From contig NZ_BMNE01000003.1 of the NCBI RefSeq assembly GCF_014646295.1, positions 553,965 through 617,964 on the forward strand: DNA of 64,000 bases. Reading direction: 5' to 3'. The notes beneath the pieces were generated by a model that ran no database searches, was not told where the DNA came from, and saw only the letters and a list, made by a program, of their open reading frames with translations. The position numbers and the translations under genes were made by a program. Below, piece after piece: positions 1 through 9,864 of this stretch; position 1 is the stretch's first letter, and every line of letters starts with the position of its first letter. This DNA is from Nocardia rhizosphaerihabitans. GTDB lineage: Bacteria; Actinomycetota; Actinomycetes; Mycobacteriales; Mycobacteriaceae.

Positions 1-245
1 GCATCCTCGGCGCCTGCAACCCGCCGCTGGCCCATCGCGCGGTCGACATCGACCGGCAGATCGGACTCCTGCTGCCCTGCAACGTGGTGGTCCGCCGCGA
101 CCGCGCGGCCGACGACACCGTCATCGTCGAGGCGATGAACCCGCAGGTGATGGCCACCGTCACCGGCGAGCCGGCCTTCGACCCGGTCGTCGCCGACGCC
201 ACCGCGCGGCTGCGCGCCGCCATCGACGCGCTCAGCGCGAGCTGA
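1..245 (+). CDS. DUF302 domain protein (3' end only)
   Basis: The gene enters from outside the window; the last 80 residues are visible, reading in frame from base 3 to TGA at 243-245. The stretch LGACNPPLAHRAV, then GLLLPCNVVV and a later MNPQVM, is the core of DUF302 proteins, small alpha/beta proteins of unclear function that are common in actinobacteria. The gene converges on the GH65 gene with a 76-base gap. The family assignment rests on these motifs; no biochemical role can be read from the sequence. Confidence 0.8.
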   Translation, partial: ILGACNPPLAHRAVDIDRQIGLLLPCNVVVRRDRAADDTVIVEAMNPQVMATVTGEPAFDPVVADATARLRAAIDALSAS

Positions 246-321
246 CCGCGACGGTGCCGGCCGACGGCGATCGAGCCCGGTGCGGTGCCCGCCGACGTGG
301 CGCCGGTGACCTTCGCGCTGC

Positions 322-3300
322 TCAGCCGGACCTTCGCCGCGCCGAAAACCGCGGGGAATCTTGGTCGATCCGGACCGGACCGGCGGTATCCGCGAGCGGG
401 ACCACCCAGGACCGGCCCGCTTCGAGCACACCCTCGATGCCCTCGACACTGACCCGGATCGGATCGGCGGTGCTCGGATGCGAGTCGAGTCGAATCTGGG
501 TGTGGGTGACGGTGACGGTGAGCGGTTGTCCGCGATAGGAGACGGTGAACTCGGCCTCCTGCAGCTCGGCGGGCAGAACCGGGTGCAGCCGGAGCAGGTC
601 GTGGCGGGTCTCGATGCCGCAATAGCAGCGCAGCACCATGTCGGCCGTGCCCGCCATGGCTCCGATATGGACGCCTTCCCTGGTCGTCCCGCCCTGGGTG
701 TCGGCCAGATCGGCATCGAGAGCTCGAGTGAACAGCGACCACGACGCCTTGCGGTCGGTGCGGGCCAGCACCCAGGCGTGGGCGAGGCGGCTCAGCGTCG
801 ACCCGTGGCTGGTGCGGGCCAGGTAGTACTCGACGGTGCGTGGGATGATCTGCGGCGGTAGCGAATAGCCGAGCCGTTCGAGGATGTGGCGCAGCTCCTC
901 GGCGGAGAAGAGATAGAACAGCATCAGCACATCGGCCTGTTTGGACAGCTTGTAGCGATTGGTCGTATCGCCCTCGGCGTGCAGGATCAGGTCGAGCCGC
1001 TCGATGTTCCCGTAGCGCGCACGGTAGGCGTCCCAATCGAATTCGGTGAGATCCTCGTACCCGTCGAACTGGCTGATGACGCCGTCACGATGAAACGGCA
1101 CGCGCAACCGCCTGCTGACCCGGTCCCAGTGGATCGGTTCGTCGGCGTGTAGCCGCAGCCGATCCCACAGCGGCGCGCAGTCGCGGCCGTCGAGCAGCCG
1201 GACCACATCGCGGGCGCGCGCCAGCGTCCAGGCGGCGAGCACGTTGGTGTAGGCGTTGTTGCGCAACCCGCATCCGGGCGAATCCGGTCCGCCGTCGTGG
1301 TATTCGTCGGGTCCCATCACGCCCTCGATGTCGTATCGGTCATCGGCCGCGTCATAGGCGGCCATCGCGGCGAACGAGCGAGCCACCTCGATGACGATCT
1401 CGGCGCCCACGTCGATGAGGAACCGTTCGTCGCCGGTGGCCTGGTAGTACTGCCAGATGCTGTACGCCACGGCCAGACCCACGTGGCGCTGCCGAGACGA
1501 ATGGTCCGGCATCCACTGACCGTTGCGGACATTGAACAGTTCCGCCGGAGCTTCTTCGCGGCCGTCGCTGCCGCTCTGCCAGGGGAACAACGCGCCGTCG
1601 AGCCCGGCCGCGCGGGCGGCGGCCCTGGCCCGGGGAAGGCGTTCGTAGCGGTAGTGCAGCAGCGCCCTGGTCAGCTCCGGCTGTCGCAGTGTGAGCATGG
1701 GGTAGACGAACAATTCGTCCCAGAAGACGTGCCCGCGGTAACCCTCGCCGTGCAGGCCGCGCGCGGGTACGCCGATGTCGAGATCGGTGCCCGTCACGTG
1801 CACCGCCTGGAGAACGTGGAACACGTGCAGGTTCAGGGCCAGGTTGTGCTCGTGGTGATTGCCCAGCCGGATCGCGAAACGGTCCCAGAGCAGCGCCCAC
1901 GCCGCCACATGCGCGTCACGCAGGCTGGCGGCATCGGGGACTACCCCGATGCGATCGGCGGCGGCGAGCGCGGCGGTGGAGATTCCGCGGTCGCGCGAAG
2001 TGCTGACCACGGCGACCTTCTCGACGGTGACCGGTGCTCGGCGCCCGATCCGGACCGTCGCGACCACTCCCGGTCGTGATCGCTCGTCGAGGAAGGCGCG
2101 GTCGGCGAGCCCACCGCCGATACGTGTGCGCACCGCGGTGGCGATCGTGAGCCCGGACTGGCGGGTGATGGTCTCGTACAGTACGGTGTCGTCGTCGAGC
2201 CGGCGGTGGATGCCGGTCACGAGGTGCTCGGCGGTCAGCGCCCGGTCGGCGGCGACGTTGCGGTTGCGCACCCGCCCCTCGATCACGGACTCGACGACGA
2301 TCTCGCCGTCCCAGTTGTGGGCGCGCACCGACATTTCCAGGACGGCGACGTGGGGGTCGGCCATCGAGTGGAACCGCCGGGTGGTCACGGTCGTCTGCCT
2401 GCCGGAAGCGTCCTCGTACCGGTCGTGGCAGGTGAGCACGCCTGCGCGTAGGTTCAGGTCCTGGTGATGGCCGACCATCTCGGGGGCGCCGGGTCGCAGG
2501 ACCGTCCCGTCGGTCTGCCGGACCACGACCGACGTCCAATCCGGGGCGTTCACCAGGTGTTCGGTCTCGATGACGCGCTCGCCGACGGACGAGACGCACC
2601 GGTTGTAGATGCCGGCCAGATAGGTACCGGGGTAGTGGATGCCGTCGGGCACGGTGCCCGGGGTAGCAGCCCGGCTGGCCCAGTAACCGTTGCCGGTGGC
2701 GCACAGCGCTTCCCGGGTGCCCTCCTGGGCCGGATCGACATCGTCGTAGATCAGATTCCAGCCACCCGAACTCGCGGTGACGGCACCACCACACCACCGG
2801 GCCGCCGCGGGGATCGGGTCCTCCTCGGCGGACGTCAGCGCCAGGTCCGACAGATCGGTGACGATGTTGTCGGCGCCGACCGCCGCGAGGCGGGCACCGG
2901 AACCGGTGCGATCGACACCGACGACAAGACCGAACCTGCCCTCGACGGCCGCTTGGACCCCGGACGTCGCGTCTTCGAGCACAACGGCATCGATAGGCTC
3001 GACCCGCAGCCTGCGGGCCGCCTCGAGGAACATCGCCGGATCGGGTTTGCCCGCCAAGCCGTAGCGCCGGGCATCGTTTCCGTCGACACGCACCGTGAAC
3101 GCCTCGGTCAACCCGGCCGCGTCCAGCACCGCGGCGCTGTTGGCGCTGGCGGTGACCAGGGCCGTCGGCACGCGCGCGGCGCGCAGCCGGCGCAGCAACG
3201 CGGCGGCGTCGGGGAACACGCGCACCCCGGATCCGGCGAGTTCGGCGGTGAACAGCTGTTGTTTGCGAGCGCTGATCCCGGCCACGGTCAGGCGATCCGG

Positions 3301-3594
3301 CGCGTCATCCGGAGAACCCTCGTCGACCGTGATGCCCCGGGCGGCCAGGAAGGTCCGGACGCCGTCACTTCGGTCACGGCCGTCGACGAAACGCCGGTAG
3401 TCCGCGTCGCTGTCGAACGGGGCCACGGTGGGATCGGCCAGCCGGGGCAGCACCTCGTCGAAGAGCTTTTTCCACGCAACAGCATGGACCGCCGCGGTGT
3501 CGGTGACGACACCGTCCATGTCGAACAGCACCGCACCGAATCCGTTCGCTGTGCGGCCCGCCGCGGCCGGGAGATTCGCCAGACGCATCACCAC
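322..3594 (-). CDS. HAD phosphatase/mutase fused to GH65 glycoside phosphorylase/hydrolase
   Basis: A 1090-residue two-domain protein. Residues about 19-245 are a HAD domain of the beta-phosphoglucomutase type, with the nucleophile motif DMDGVV at residues 25-30 and a later LEDATSGVQAA. The rest is glycoside hydrolase family 65: it shows FWDELFVYP, GPDEYH (catalytic acid region) and SHGSTLS, the phosphate-contact motif of GH65 phosphorylases. GH65 enzymes act on trehalose, maltose or kojibiose, and a fused mutase would convert the released beta-glucose 1-phosphate to glucose 6-phosphate. In Mycobacterium tuberculosis the two parts are adjacent genes (Rv3400/Rv3401). The first codons read GTG GTG ATG behind GGAGGG, so the exact start is uncertain by a few residues. 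It is transcribed away from the Acg-type pair. Substrate not determined. Confidence 0.88.
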   Translation of the reverse strand: MVMRLANLPAAAGRTANGFGAVLFDMDGVVTDTAAVHAVAWKKLFDEVLPRLADPTVAPFDSDADYRRFVDGRDRSDGVRTFLAARGITVDEGSPDDAPDRLTVAGISARKQQLFTAELAGSGVRVFPDAAALLRRLRAARVPTALVTASANSAAVLDAAGLTEAFTVRVDGNDARRYGLAGKPDPAMFLEAARRLRVEPIDAVVLEDATSGVQAAVEGRFGLVVGVDRTGSGARLAAVGADNIVTDLSDLALTSAEEDPIPAAARWCGGAVTASSGGWNLIYDDVDPAQEGTREALCATGNGYWASRAATPGTVPDGIHYPGTYLAGIYNRCVSSVGERVIETEHLVNAPDWTSVVVRQTDGTVLRPGAPEMVGHHQDLNLRAGVLTCHDRYEDASGRQTTVTTRRFHSMADPHVAVLEMSVRAHNWDGEIVVESVIEGRVRNRNVAADRALTAEHLVTGIHRRLDDDTVLYETITRQSGLTIATAVRTRIGGGLADRAFLDERSRPGVVATVRIGRRAPVTVEKVAVVSTSRDRGISTAALAAADRIGVVPDAASLRDAHVAAWALLWDRFAIRLGNHHEHNLALNLHVFHVLQAVHVTGTDLDIGVPARGLHGEGYRGHVFWDELFVYPMLTLRQPELTRALLHYRYERLPRARAAARAAGLDGALFPWQSGSDGREEAPAELFNVRNGQWMPDHSSRQRHVGLAVAYSIWQYYQATGDERFLIDVGAEIVIEVARSFAAMAAYDAADDRYDIEGVMGPDEYHDGGPDSPGCGLRNNAYTNVLAAWTLARARDVVRLLDGRDCAPLWDRLRLHADEPIHWDRVSRRLRVPFHRDGVISQFDGYEDLTEFDWDAYRARYGNIERLDLILHAEGDTTNRYKLSKQADVLMLFYLFSAEELRHILERLGYSLPPQIIPRTVEYYLARTSHGSTLSRLAHAWVLARTDRKASWSLFTRALDADLADTQGGTTREGVHIGAMAGTADMVLRCYCGIETRHDLLRLHPVLPAELQEAEFTVSYRGQPLTVTVTHTQIRLDSHPSTADPIRVSVEGIEGVLEAGRSWVVPLADTAGPVRIDQDSPRFSARRRSG

Positions 3595-3718
3595 GACGCC
3601 CTCCGCGCGGGCGAGGTCGGGAGAAGACGTTCGCTGTCCACGGACTTCATCCTGCCGAGCGCGGACCGGTGGGGAAAGGGCGCTGGGGTACGCCGTCGGA
3701 TTCCCGAAGTCCTTCCGA

Positions 3719-3738
3719 ATGGGGACGTCGTGCCCTTA
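3719..3738 (+). promoter_or_regulatory. DosR-box-like palindrome upstream of the Acg-type pair
   Basis: The 20 bases ATGGGGACGTCGTGCCCTTA match the mycobacterial DosR consensus TTSGGGACTWWAGTCCCSAA at 12 positions, including the conserved GGGAC and CCC halves at the right distance. The site is 59 bases upstream of the first Acg-type start. In M. tuberculosis, Acg genes and pfkB belong to the DosR hypoxia/nitric oxide regulon. No regulator gene is in this window, so the assignment is inferred from motif and neighbours. Confidence 0.45.
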
Positions 3739-3797
3739 TCCCGGCCACGTGCTGCTGGGACGGTGAACACAACCCACTGCGACGAAGGATGGACATC

Positions 3798-4778
3798 ATG
3801 AGACGCGGACTGCCCGACGGCACCACCGTCAAGGCGGCACTCACCCTCGCCGGCCGCGCGCCGTCCGTGCACAACGTGCAGCCGTGGCGCTGGCGCCTCG
3901 CCGACCACAGCATCCACCTCTATCTCGACACGCGACGAGCGCTGCCCGCCACCGACTCCGACCACCGTGACATCGTGATCAGCTGTGGTGCGGTCCTGCA
4001 TCACCTGACGGTGGCGCTGACGGCCATGGGCTGGGCGCCGGTGATCCATCGCATCCCCGACCCCGCCGAACCGGACCACCTGGCCGCGCTGACCCTGGTA
4101 CCGCATCGGCCCACCGCGCTGGACATCTCACTCAGCGCCGCCATCACCCAGCGCCGCACCGACCGGCGCCACTACACGTCCTGGCCGGTGCCGCCGGGAT
4201 ATCTCGGCCTGCTCACCGAGCGCGCCGCCGTGCTCGGCGCGGTGGTGCGCCGGATCGACGACCGGGAACGGGTGAAGGCCGCGGCCCGCACCGCGAGCCG
4301 GGTGCACGCCGACGACGAGGCCTACCGGCTCGAGCTCGCGATGTGGTCGGGCAGGCACGGTAGCGCCGATGGCGTGCCCGGACGCGACACGCCGCTGCCA
4401 CGGCCGGACGACGACTTCCCGCCCAGGGCGTTCGCGGCACCGGAAATCCTCGATCCGGCGAGCGGACCCGACCATGCCGAACTGCTGGTGATCGGCACCT
4501 CGGCCGACGATCGCGCCTCGCGACTACGCGCCGGCGAAGCAATCAGCAGCGTCCTGCTGACAGCGACCGGGATCGGGCTCGCCACCTGCCTGCTCACCGA
4601 ACCGCTCGAGGTCGCGGAAGAACGCGCGCGCCTGCGTGACCGGCTGCTGCACGATATCGCTTTCCCCCAGGCCATCGTGCGTATCGGCTGGGCGCCGACC
4701 AGCGCCGACGCGCCGCCACCGACGCCCCGCCGACCACTCGAGGAACTGCTCGTCACCAAGAACGAGGGACTCCCATGA
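3798..4778 (+). CDS. Acg-type nitroreductase-like protein (first copy)
   Basis: A 326-residue protein of the Acg family (Rv2032/Rv3127/Rv3131 type), nitroreductase-fold proteins that bind FMN and are induced in dormancy. Diagnostic motifs are APSVHNVQPWRW at residues 21-32, then LPATDSDHRD, a central RRTDRRHY, and a C-terminal FPQAIVRIGWAP. In the known family the flavin is covered by a lid that limits classic nitroreductase turnover. The start at 3798 is chosen because GAAGGA lies 8 bases upstream; an ATG at 3789 is also in frame. The stop overlaps the start of the next gene by four bases (ATGA), so the pair is translationally coupled. A DosR-like site lies upstream. Physiological substrate unknown. 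Confidence 0.87.
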   Translation: MRRGLPDGTTVKAALTLAGRAPSVHNVQPWRWRLADHSIHLYLDTRRALPATDSDHRDIVISCGAVLHHLTVALTAMGWAPVIHRIPDPAEPDHLAALTLVPHRPTALDISLSAAITQRRTDRRHYTSWPVPPGYLGLLTERAAVLGAVVRRIDDRERVKAAARTASRVHADDEAYRLELAMWSGRHGSADGVPGRDTPLPRPDDDFPPRAFAAPEILDPASGPDHAELLVIGTSADDRASRLRAGEAISSVLLTATGIGLATCLLTEPLEVAEERARLRDRLLHDIAFPQAIVRIGWAPTSADAPPPTPRRPLEELLVTKNEGLP

Positions 4779-5758
4779 CCGGGGCTGCCGATCCCGATCC
4801 CGGCACTGTCCGTTCGATTCTCGGGCGTGCCTCACGGGCGCCCTCGCTGCACAACGCGCAGCCGTGGCGGTGGCGCTGGGACGGCGCCACCGCGGCGCTG
4901 TACATGGACCCCGACCGGCTCCTGCCCGCCACCGACATGTTCAACCGGGAAGGAGTGCTCGGCTGTGGGGTGATGCTGCACCACGCCGAGATCGCGTGGG
5001 CCGCCGCGGGCTGGGAGACCTCCGTCGACCGGTTCCCCGAGCCGCCCGTGCGGGCTCACGTCGCCTCACTGCGGCCGACGCGCCGCCGCGAGCCCACCGA
5101 GTCGCAGCGCCTGCTCGGCGACGCGATCGACGTGCGCTACAGCGACCGGATGCCGATGGATCCGCCGCCGGGCTGGCCGGTGACGCGGGAGGTACTGGAG
5201 TTCCTCTGTGCTCGAACCGGCACGACGGTGACCTTCCTCGACTCAACTGAATCTGTTGCGCTGCAACATATCTCGACGGTAGCCGCCCGTCTGCGCCACT
5301 ACGACCCGAAGTATCAAGCCGAACTCACCTGGTGGACGGCGGGTCCGGACGCGGACGGCACCGGCGTGCCCGCGACCACGCTGCCGTCGATCGCGGATCG
5401 CACGCGCGTTCCGGTCGGCCGCGAGTTCCCTTCGGGTAGTGCCGAATCCGCGGGTGAGGCAGCGGACGAGGCGACGGTCGCCGTGCTGTCCACCGACGGC
5501 GATTCGGCGGCCGACCTGCTCGAGTGCGGTAGCGCGCTCTCGGCGGTGCTGCTCGAGTGCACGGCCCATGGCTTGTCCACGTGCACCGTCTCCCACGTCA
5601 TCGAGATCCCGGCGGCTCGCGCCGCCGTGGCCGACCTCGTCGACCGCCGATACCCCCAGGTGCTGGTCCGCATCGGCGCCGCCAGATGCGAACCGCCGCC
5701 ACGCACTCCACGACGTCCGGTCGACAGCTTTCTGGAGATGTGTCAGGGCCTTCTGTGA
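4775..5758 (+). CDS. Acg-type nitroreductase-like protein (second copy)
   Basis: A 327-residue second Acg-family protein, clearly a diverged paralogue of the upstream gene: APSLHNAQPWRWRW near the N-terminus, LPATDMFNRE, a central DVRYSDRMPM and C-terminal YPQVLVRIGAA all align with the first copy. It is expected to be a cytoplasmic FMN-binding protein. It starts inside the stop of the first gene (ATGA), so both copies are made from one transcript and might form a heterodimer, which is inference. The pfkB relic and flavodoxin on the other strand reinforce the dormancy-island context. Confidence 0.87.
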   Translation: MTGAADPDPGTVRSILGRASRAPSLHNAQPWRWRWDGATAALYMDPDRLLPATDMFNREGVLGCGVMLHHAEIAWAAAGWETSVDRFPEPPVRAHVASLRPTRRREPTESQRLLGDAIDVRYSDRMPMDPPPGWPVTREVLEFLCARTGTTVTFLDSTESVALQHISTVAARLRHYDPKYQAELTWWTAGPDADGTGVPATTLPSIADRTRVPVGREFPSGSAESAGEAADEATVAVLSTDGDSAADLLECGSALSAVLLECTAHGLSTCTVSHVIEIPAARAAVADLVDRRYPQVLVRIGAARCEPPPRTPRRPVDSFLEMCQGLL

Positions 5759-5954
5759 CTGGAGATGTAGGTCGAGGCGATCACCATGACCGCGAAAACG
5801 GTCGCGATGATGGTGTCGGCGAATTCTTCGAGAATTACCGTGAGACATCTTCGAGTGTCGTCGCCGCACCCGCGTCGGCCGAGGGCCTGAAAGCCCTTCC
5901 CCGGGTGTCCAAGGTATTCCCTGTCCGTCATCGGCTCGTGCGCGCCGACGAGTA

Positions 5955-6340
5955 TCGGCAGTGAGGGATTCGAGCGTAGCGATATCGAAGACAACGGTTC
6001 CCGGTCGCATCATGGTGGCTGCCGCGGCGGCCACGCCGCCGGGCAGGCGTCGCTGCGCCGGCGGGGTCGGCGGGGGCGGTGCGGCGATCTCGTAGTGGCC
6101 GTCGGCGTCGGAGCGCACCGCGCCAAGCAGCCGATCGAGCCGGGCGCCGATCGCACCGCCCGCGGTGTGCAGCGCGATCGCCGCCGCGCCGAGCCGGCGG
6201 ACGCGGCGGGCCACATTGATACCGCCACCGCCGACGCGAACAGAACGAACTCTCGCTCGGGACTTGCCTTCCAGCAGCAGTCGCGCGCCCTCGAGGGACG
6301 CATCGCCGGTGGGGTTGACGGTGGAGATGACGACGGGAAT
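5955..6340 (-). pseudogene. pfkB sugar kinase relic with internal deletion
   Basis: On the minus strand one reading frame joins two separate pieces of a PfkB-family 6-phosphofructokinase. The first piece, VNPTGD then VGGGGINVARRVRRLG and TAGGAIGARLDRLLG, matches the N-terminal substrate-binding half. After HYEIAAP the frame jumps to AAAAATMMRPGT, which matches the far C-terminal segment (AAGAAMLLTPGT in the mycobacterial protein). The middle of the protein, including the GAGD catalytic-base motif, is missing, roughly 150-200 residues. There is no clear start codon and no nearby in-frame stop. PfkB belongs to the DosR regulon in mycobacteria, fitting the adjacent Acg genes. It cannot be an active kinase. 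Confidence 0.72.
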
Positions 6341-6386
6341 CGCCCGCGGCGCGCGGGGGTCCCGACAGAAACCGATTGTTCGTCGG

Positions 6387-6944
6387 TCAGGGGTGAACGA
6401 TGCTGGTCGAGGCGTGCGGGAGACCCAGGGAACGTGCGATTCGGCTCGACCATGCACGCACGGCCTGCCAGTCGCGCAGATCGCCGTAGCGCGCGCCTCC
6501 GAGGACTCTGTACATGGTGCGGGCGCGCCACGAGACACCCGCACGCTCGTATTGGCCGGCGAAAGCGGTGTAGTTGCGGGGCCGGACCGCGGTGACGATA
6601 TCGGCGACCTTGCGGGGGATACGGCGTCCGATCCAGCGGCCGATCGGTCCGCGCAGCGCGGGGCCGAGGCCGACGCTGAACAGCCAGACATCTTTGTGCG
6701 CCAGCGTATTCAGGTTGTGACGAAGGTAGGCGGAGGCTTCGGGCAGCAGATCCATGTCGTGGATCGCACTGCCGATGACGACGGTGTCGATGCCCGACAG
6801 GTCAGGCGCGTGTTCGATGTCGTGCAGTTCGGCTCGGGCACCGTGGGCGACGAGGTCGTCGGCGATGAACTCGGCGATATCGCGGGTCGAGCCCTGAGCT
6901 GTGGCGAACAGGACCGCGATGCGGGGGGAAGGGTTCGATTTCAT
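6387..6944 (-). CDS. Flavodoxin-domain protein
   Basis: A 185-residue flavodoxin-fold protein. The FMN phosphate loop reads [15 protein letters not shown] at residues 14-28, followed by [16 protein letters not shown], the usual second flavin-contact segment. It resembles the flavodoxin/menaquinone-dependent protoporphyrinogen oxidase group found near dormancy genes in actinobacteria. The ATG at 6944 was chosen because the domain begins right after it ([16 protein letters not shown]). It probably carries electrons to an unknown partner. The pfkB relic lies 46 bases downstream, so the two may once have been one operon. Confidence 0.82.
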   Translation of the reverse strand: MKSNPSPRIAVLFATAQGSTRDIAEFIADDLVAHGARAELHDIEHAPDLSGIDTVVIGSAIHDMDLLPEASAYLRHNLNTLAHKDVWLFSVGLGPALRGPIGRWIGRRIPRKVADIVTAVRPRNYTAFAGQYERAGVSWRARTMYRVLGGARYGDLRDWQAVRAWSSRIARSLGLPHASTSIVHP

Positions 6945-7098
6945 GGTCTCAGCGTCGCTCGAAGGGTGCCGCCGGAAGCAGAGCCGAGGTGCCCGCATTG
7001 CGGGGACCAAAGGCACCGCCGGTACAAGTGACCATCGCGCGCTCGCGCTGGGACCTTCGGCTCTGCAACCAGTGCGGTCCGGAGCAGACGATCGAATC

Positions 7099-8019
7099 AT
7101 GACCAACGCTGAATTCCCCGCCATCGCCATCGCACGGCTGACGAAACGATTCGGCCGCACCATGGCGCTGGACGGCCTCGACCTGACGGTGCGCACCGGC
7201 GAAGTCCATGGTTTCCTCGGACCCAACGGCGCCGGAAAGACCACCACCATCCGGGTCCTGCTGGGTCTGCTGCGTGCCGATACGGGCACCGTTCGAATCC
7301 TCGGCGCCGACCCGTGGACCGACGCCGTCGCGGTACACACCCGGCTGGCCTACGTTCCCGGCGAAGTCACGCTCTGGCCGGGCATCACCGGTGGAGAGAC
7401 GATCGATCTGCTCAGCAGGCTGCGCGGTGGCATCGACCCGCGCCGACGAGCCGATCTGCTGGAGCGGTTCGACCTCGACCCGACCGTCAAGGGGCGCGCG
7501 TACTCCAAAGGTAACCGGCAGAAGGTGGCCCTGGTCGCAGCGCTGGCCTCCGACGCCGAGTTGTTCCTGTTCGACGAGCCGACTATCGGCCTCGATCCGC
7601 TCAAGGAGGTGGAGTTCCAGCAGTGTGTCCGTGAGCTCGTCGACGACGGTCGTACCGTGCTGTTGTCGAGCCACATCCTTGCCGAGGTCGAGGCACTGTG
7701 TGATCGGGTGAGCATCATCCGGCGCGGCCGCACCGTCGACAGCGGTACTCTCGCCGAACTCCGTCGGCTGCGTAGTACAACGATCAGCGTGGAGACGGTG
7801 CGACCGGCTGGCGAGCTCGCTGCGGTACCCGGAGTGCGCAACCTGACCATCGAGGGCCATCGGGCCCGGTTCGAGGTCGAGACCGAGCGCTTCGACACGG
7901 TCCTGAGCACGCTGGCCGGCCTGGGCGTGGTCGACATGACCAGCACCAGACCGACTCTCGAGGACATCTTCCTGCGCCACTACGCGAGCGAACCGATTGC
8001 GTTGGCGGTGGCATCATGA
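7099..8019 (+). CDS. ABC exporter ATPase subunit
   Basis: A 306-residue cytoplasmic ATPase of the ABC-2 exporter (drug-resistance) class. Walker A is GPNGAGKT at residues 41-48, the signature region reads [12 protein letters not shown] near residue 135, and Walker B is [13 protein letters not shown] near residue 156, followed by the switch histidine in LSSHILAE. The C-terminal extension after about residue 215 is typical of the subfamily. The start at 7099 gives the normal family N-terminus. The stop overlaps the permease start by four bases (ATGA), so the two proteins are coupled parts of one exporter. Substrate unknown; related systems export polyketides or antibiotics. Confidence 0.93.
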   Translation: MTNAEFPAIAIARLTKRFGRTMALDGLDLTVRTGEVHGFLGPNGAGKTTTIRVLLGLLRADTGTVRILGADPWTDAVAVHTRLAYVPGEVTLWPGITGGETIDLLSRLRGGIDPRRRADLLERFDLDPTVKGRAYSKGNRQKVALVAALASDAELFLFDEPTIGLDPLKEVEFQQCVRELVDDGRTVLLSSHILAEVEALCDRVSIIRRGRTVDSGTLAELRRLRSTTISVETVRPAGELAAVPGVRNLTIEGHRARFEVETERFDTVLSTLAGLGVVDMTSTRPTLEDIFLRHYASEPIALAVAS

Positions 8020-9629
8020 CCACCGCAACCAGCACAGCGCCGAATCCCGCCACGGTCGGCGCCGCGACATTGCTGCGCTTTGCGATACGGCGCGAACGTT
8101 GGACCGTGCCGTGGTGGCTGCTCGGAATCGGCACCCTGATGGTGGTGCAGTCGGTCAGCAGCCAGGGCTTCTACGACTCGCCCGCCAAACTCGCCCAGTT
8201 GCGCGCCACCATGAGCGCCAACGCCGCAGCGATCGCGATGGGCGGACCGACCCGGCTGCTGGATACGATCGGCGGGGAGATCGTGTTCGAGATCTTCGCC
8301 TATCTCGCGATCGCGACCGCGCTGATGAACATGTTCCTGATCGGCCGCAACACCCGATCAGACGAGGAGTCGGGCCGGGCGGAGCTGATCAGGTCGGCAC
8401 GGGTGGGACGGCGCGCGCCGATGGTCGCAGCGCTGGGAACGGCGCTGATCGCGGACGTCGCCGTCGCGGCCGTCGTCGGCGGCGCTGCATCGATCACTGG
8501 ACTCCCGATCGCGGGCTCGATACTGCTCGGCGTGACGACTGGTGGCGTCGGGCTCACCTTCGCCGCCGTGACCACGGTCGCTGCGCAGGTGTTCGAGAAT
8601 CCGCGCACCGTCTACGGCTCGGTCACCGCGCTCGTCGCGGTCGCCTACATCCTGCGTGCCGTGGGTGACGTCGGGCCCACGGCCGTTTCCTGGCTGTCCC
8701 CGATCGGGTGGGGGCAACGTACGTTCCCTTACGTCGAGGACCGGTGGTGGCCGGTCGTGTTGTTCGTGGTCGTATCGCTGTGGCTGATCGCGGTAGCGAT
8801 CTTGCTCGCCGAGCACCGCGACTTCGGGGCGGGTCTGCTGCGCTACCGCACCGGGCGGGCCTCGGCCTCGCGGCTGCTGAGTTCGCCACTCGGACTGCTG
8901 TGGCGGCTGCAACGGGCATCGGTTCTGGCGTGGTGCGTGGGTGTTTTCGTGCTCGGTGTCGCCTACGGTTCGTTCGCCGACAGCATCGAGCAATTCCTGC
9001 GCGACAATCCCGAAATCGCCGCGTACCTGGCGGGTGACGCCCAGGATGCGGTGAACTCCTACCTAGCCCTGACGTTGTCGATCCTCGCACTGCCGACCGC
9101 GGCCTACGGGATCGCCGCGGTGCTGCGGGCGCGAGGCGAGGAATCGGCGGGCCGGACATCGGTGATCCTGGCGCAGCCGGTGGGCCGCACGCGATGGATG
9201 ATCGGCAATCTCGCGGTGGCGATGACCGGCAGCGCGCTGGTGCTGATCGCCGGCGGGCTCGGCGAGGGATTGGCCTACGGCGTGACCGTGCACGACCTGA
9301 CCCAAGCACCGCGGATGGCGCTCGCCGCCGCCGCGTATGTGCCGGCTCTCTGGGTGATCGTGGCCGTCGCGGCCGCCGCTCTCGGCTGGTGGCCCAGTGT
9401 GTCGGCCACAGGGGCGTGGATCTACTTCGGATACGTCGTGGTGGCAACAATCTTCGCCGACGCATTCGACCTGCCCGGATGGTTCGGTGCGGCATCCCCG
9501 CTGCGTCACACCGCGCTGGTACCGATGGACGCTGTCGATCCTCGTGCTCTGCTCGCCCTGCTCGCCGCGACCGCGATGGTAGTAGGTGTCGGCCTCGTCG
9601 GATTCCGGCGCCGCGACATCGAGGGCTGA
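8016..9629 (+). CDS. ABC-2 exporter permease subunit
   Basis: A 537-residue membrane protein with about twelve hydrophobic segments arranged as two similar halves, the layout of actinobacterial polyketide/tetronasin-type ABC exporter permeases. Each half contains an [25 protein letters not shown] or [23 protein letters not shown] cytoplasmic loop, hallmarks of this group. It partners with the overlapping upstream ATPase. The gene ends with a basic tail, FRRRDIEG. No biosynthetic gene for an export substrate lies next to it. Its role in resistance or lipid export is inferred from family only. Confidence 0.9.
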   Translation: MTTATSTAPNPATVGAATLLRFAIRRERWTVPWWLLGIGTLMVVQSVSSQGFYDSPAKLAQLRATMSANAAAIAMGGPTRLLDTIGGEIVFEIFAYLAIATALMNMFLIGRNTRSDEESGRAELIRSARVGRRAPMVAALGTALIADVAVAAVVGGAASITGLPIAGSILLGVTTGGVGLTFAAVTTVAAQVFENPRTVYGSVTALVAVAYILRAVGDVGPTAVSWLSPIGWGQRTFPYVEDRWWPVVLFVVVSLWLIAVAILLAEHRDFGAGLLRYRTGRASASRLLSSPLGLLWRLQRASVLAWCVGVFVLGVAYGSFADSIEQFLRDNPEIAAYLAGDAQDAVNSYLALTLSILALPTAAYGIAAVLRARGEESAGRTSVILAQPVGRTRWMIGNLAVAMTGSALVLIAGGLGEGLAYGVTVHDLTQAPRMALAAAAYVPALWVIVAVAAAALGWWPSVSATGAWIYFGYVVVATIFADAFDLPGWFGAASPLRHTALVPMDAVDPRALLALLAATAMVVGVGLVGFRRRDIEG

Positions 9630-9864
9630 GTGGGTCGATCTGCCCCACCCTGTGATGGCCTTCGCCCCTGCCTCGCAACGTCAGTTTCAGTCCTCCGAGA
9701 AGCCCGGGCGTGCCAGCGGTTCCCACGACCCTGCGCCGCGCTTGGGGGCGTGCGAGATTCGAGTAGTCAAGTACTCATGCGCTCCAACAGTTCAAGAGCG
9801 ACTATCGAGGAAATCCTGTTGGACTGAAGTCTCGATGATTCGACCGCACCTCCGGGAGGGCGAG

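Noticed and set aside
2464..3801. A 445-codon plus-strand frame opposite the GH65-HAD gene
   Set aside because: Antisense to conserved HAD and GH65 motifs, with no motif of its own.
5743..5994. An 83-codon minus-strand frame after the pfkB relic
   Set aside because: It overlaps the relic in another frame and the end of the second Acg gene; no ribosome site or family match.
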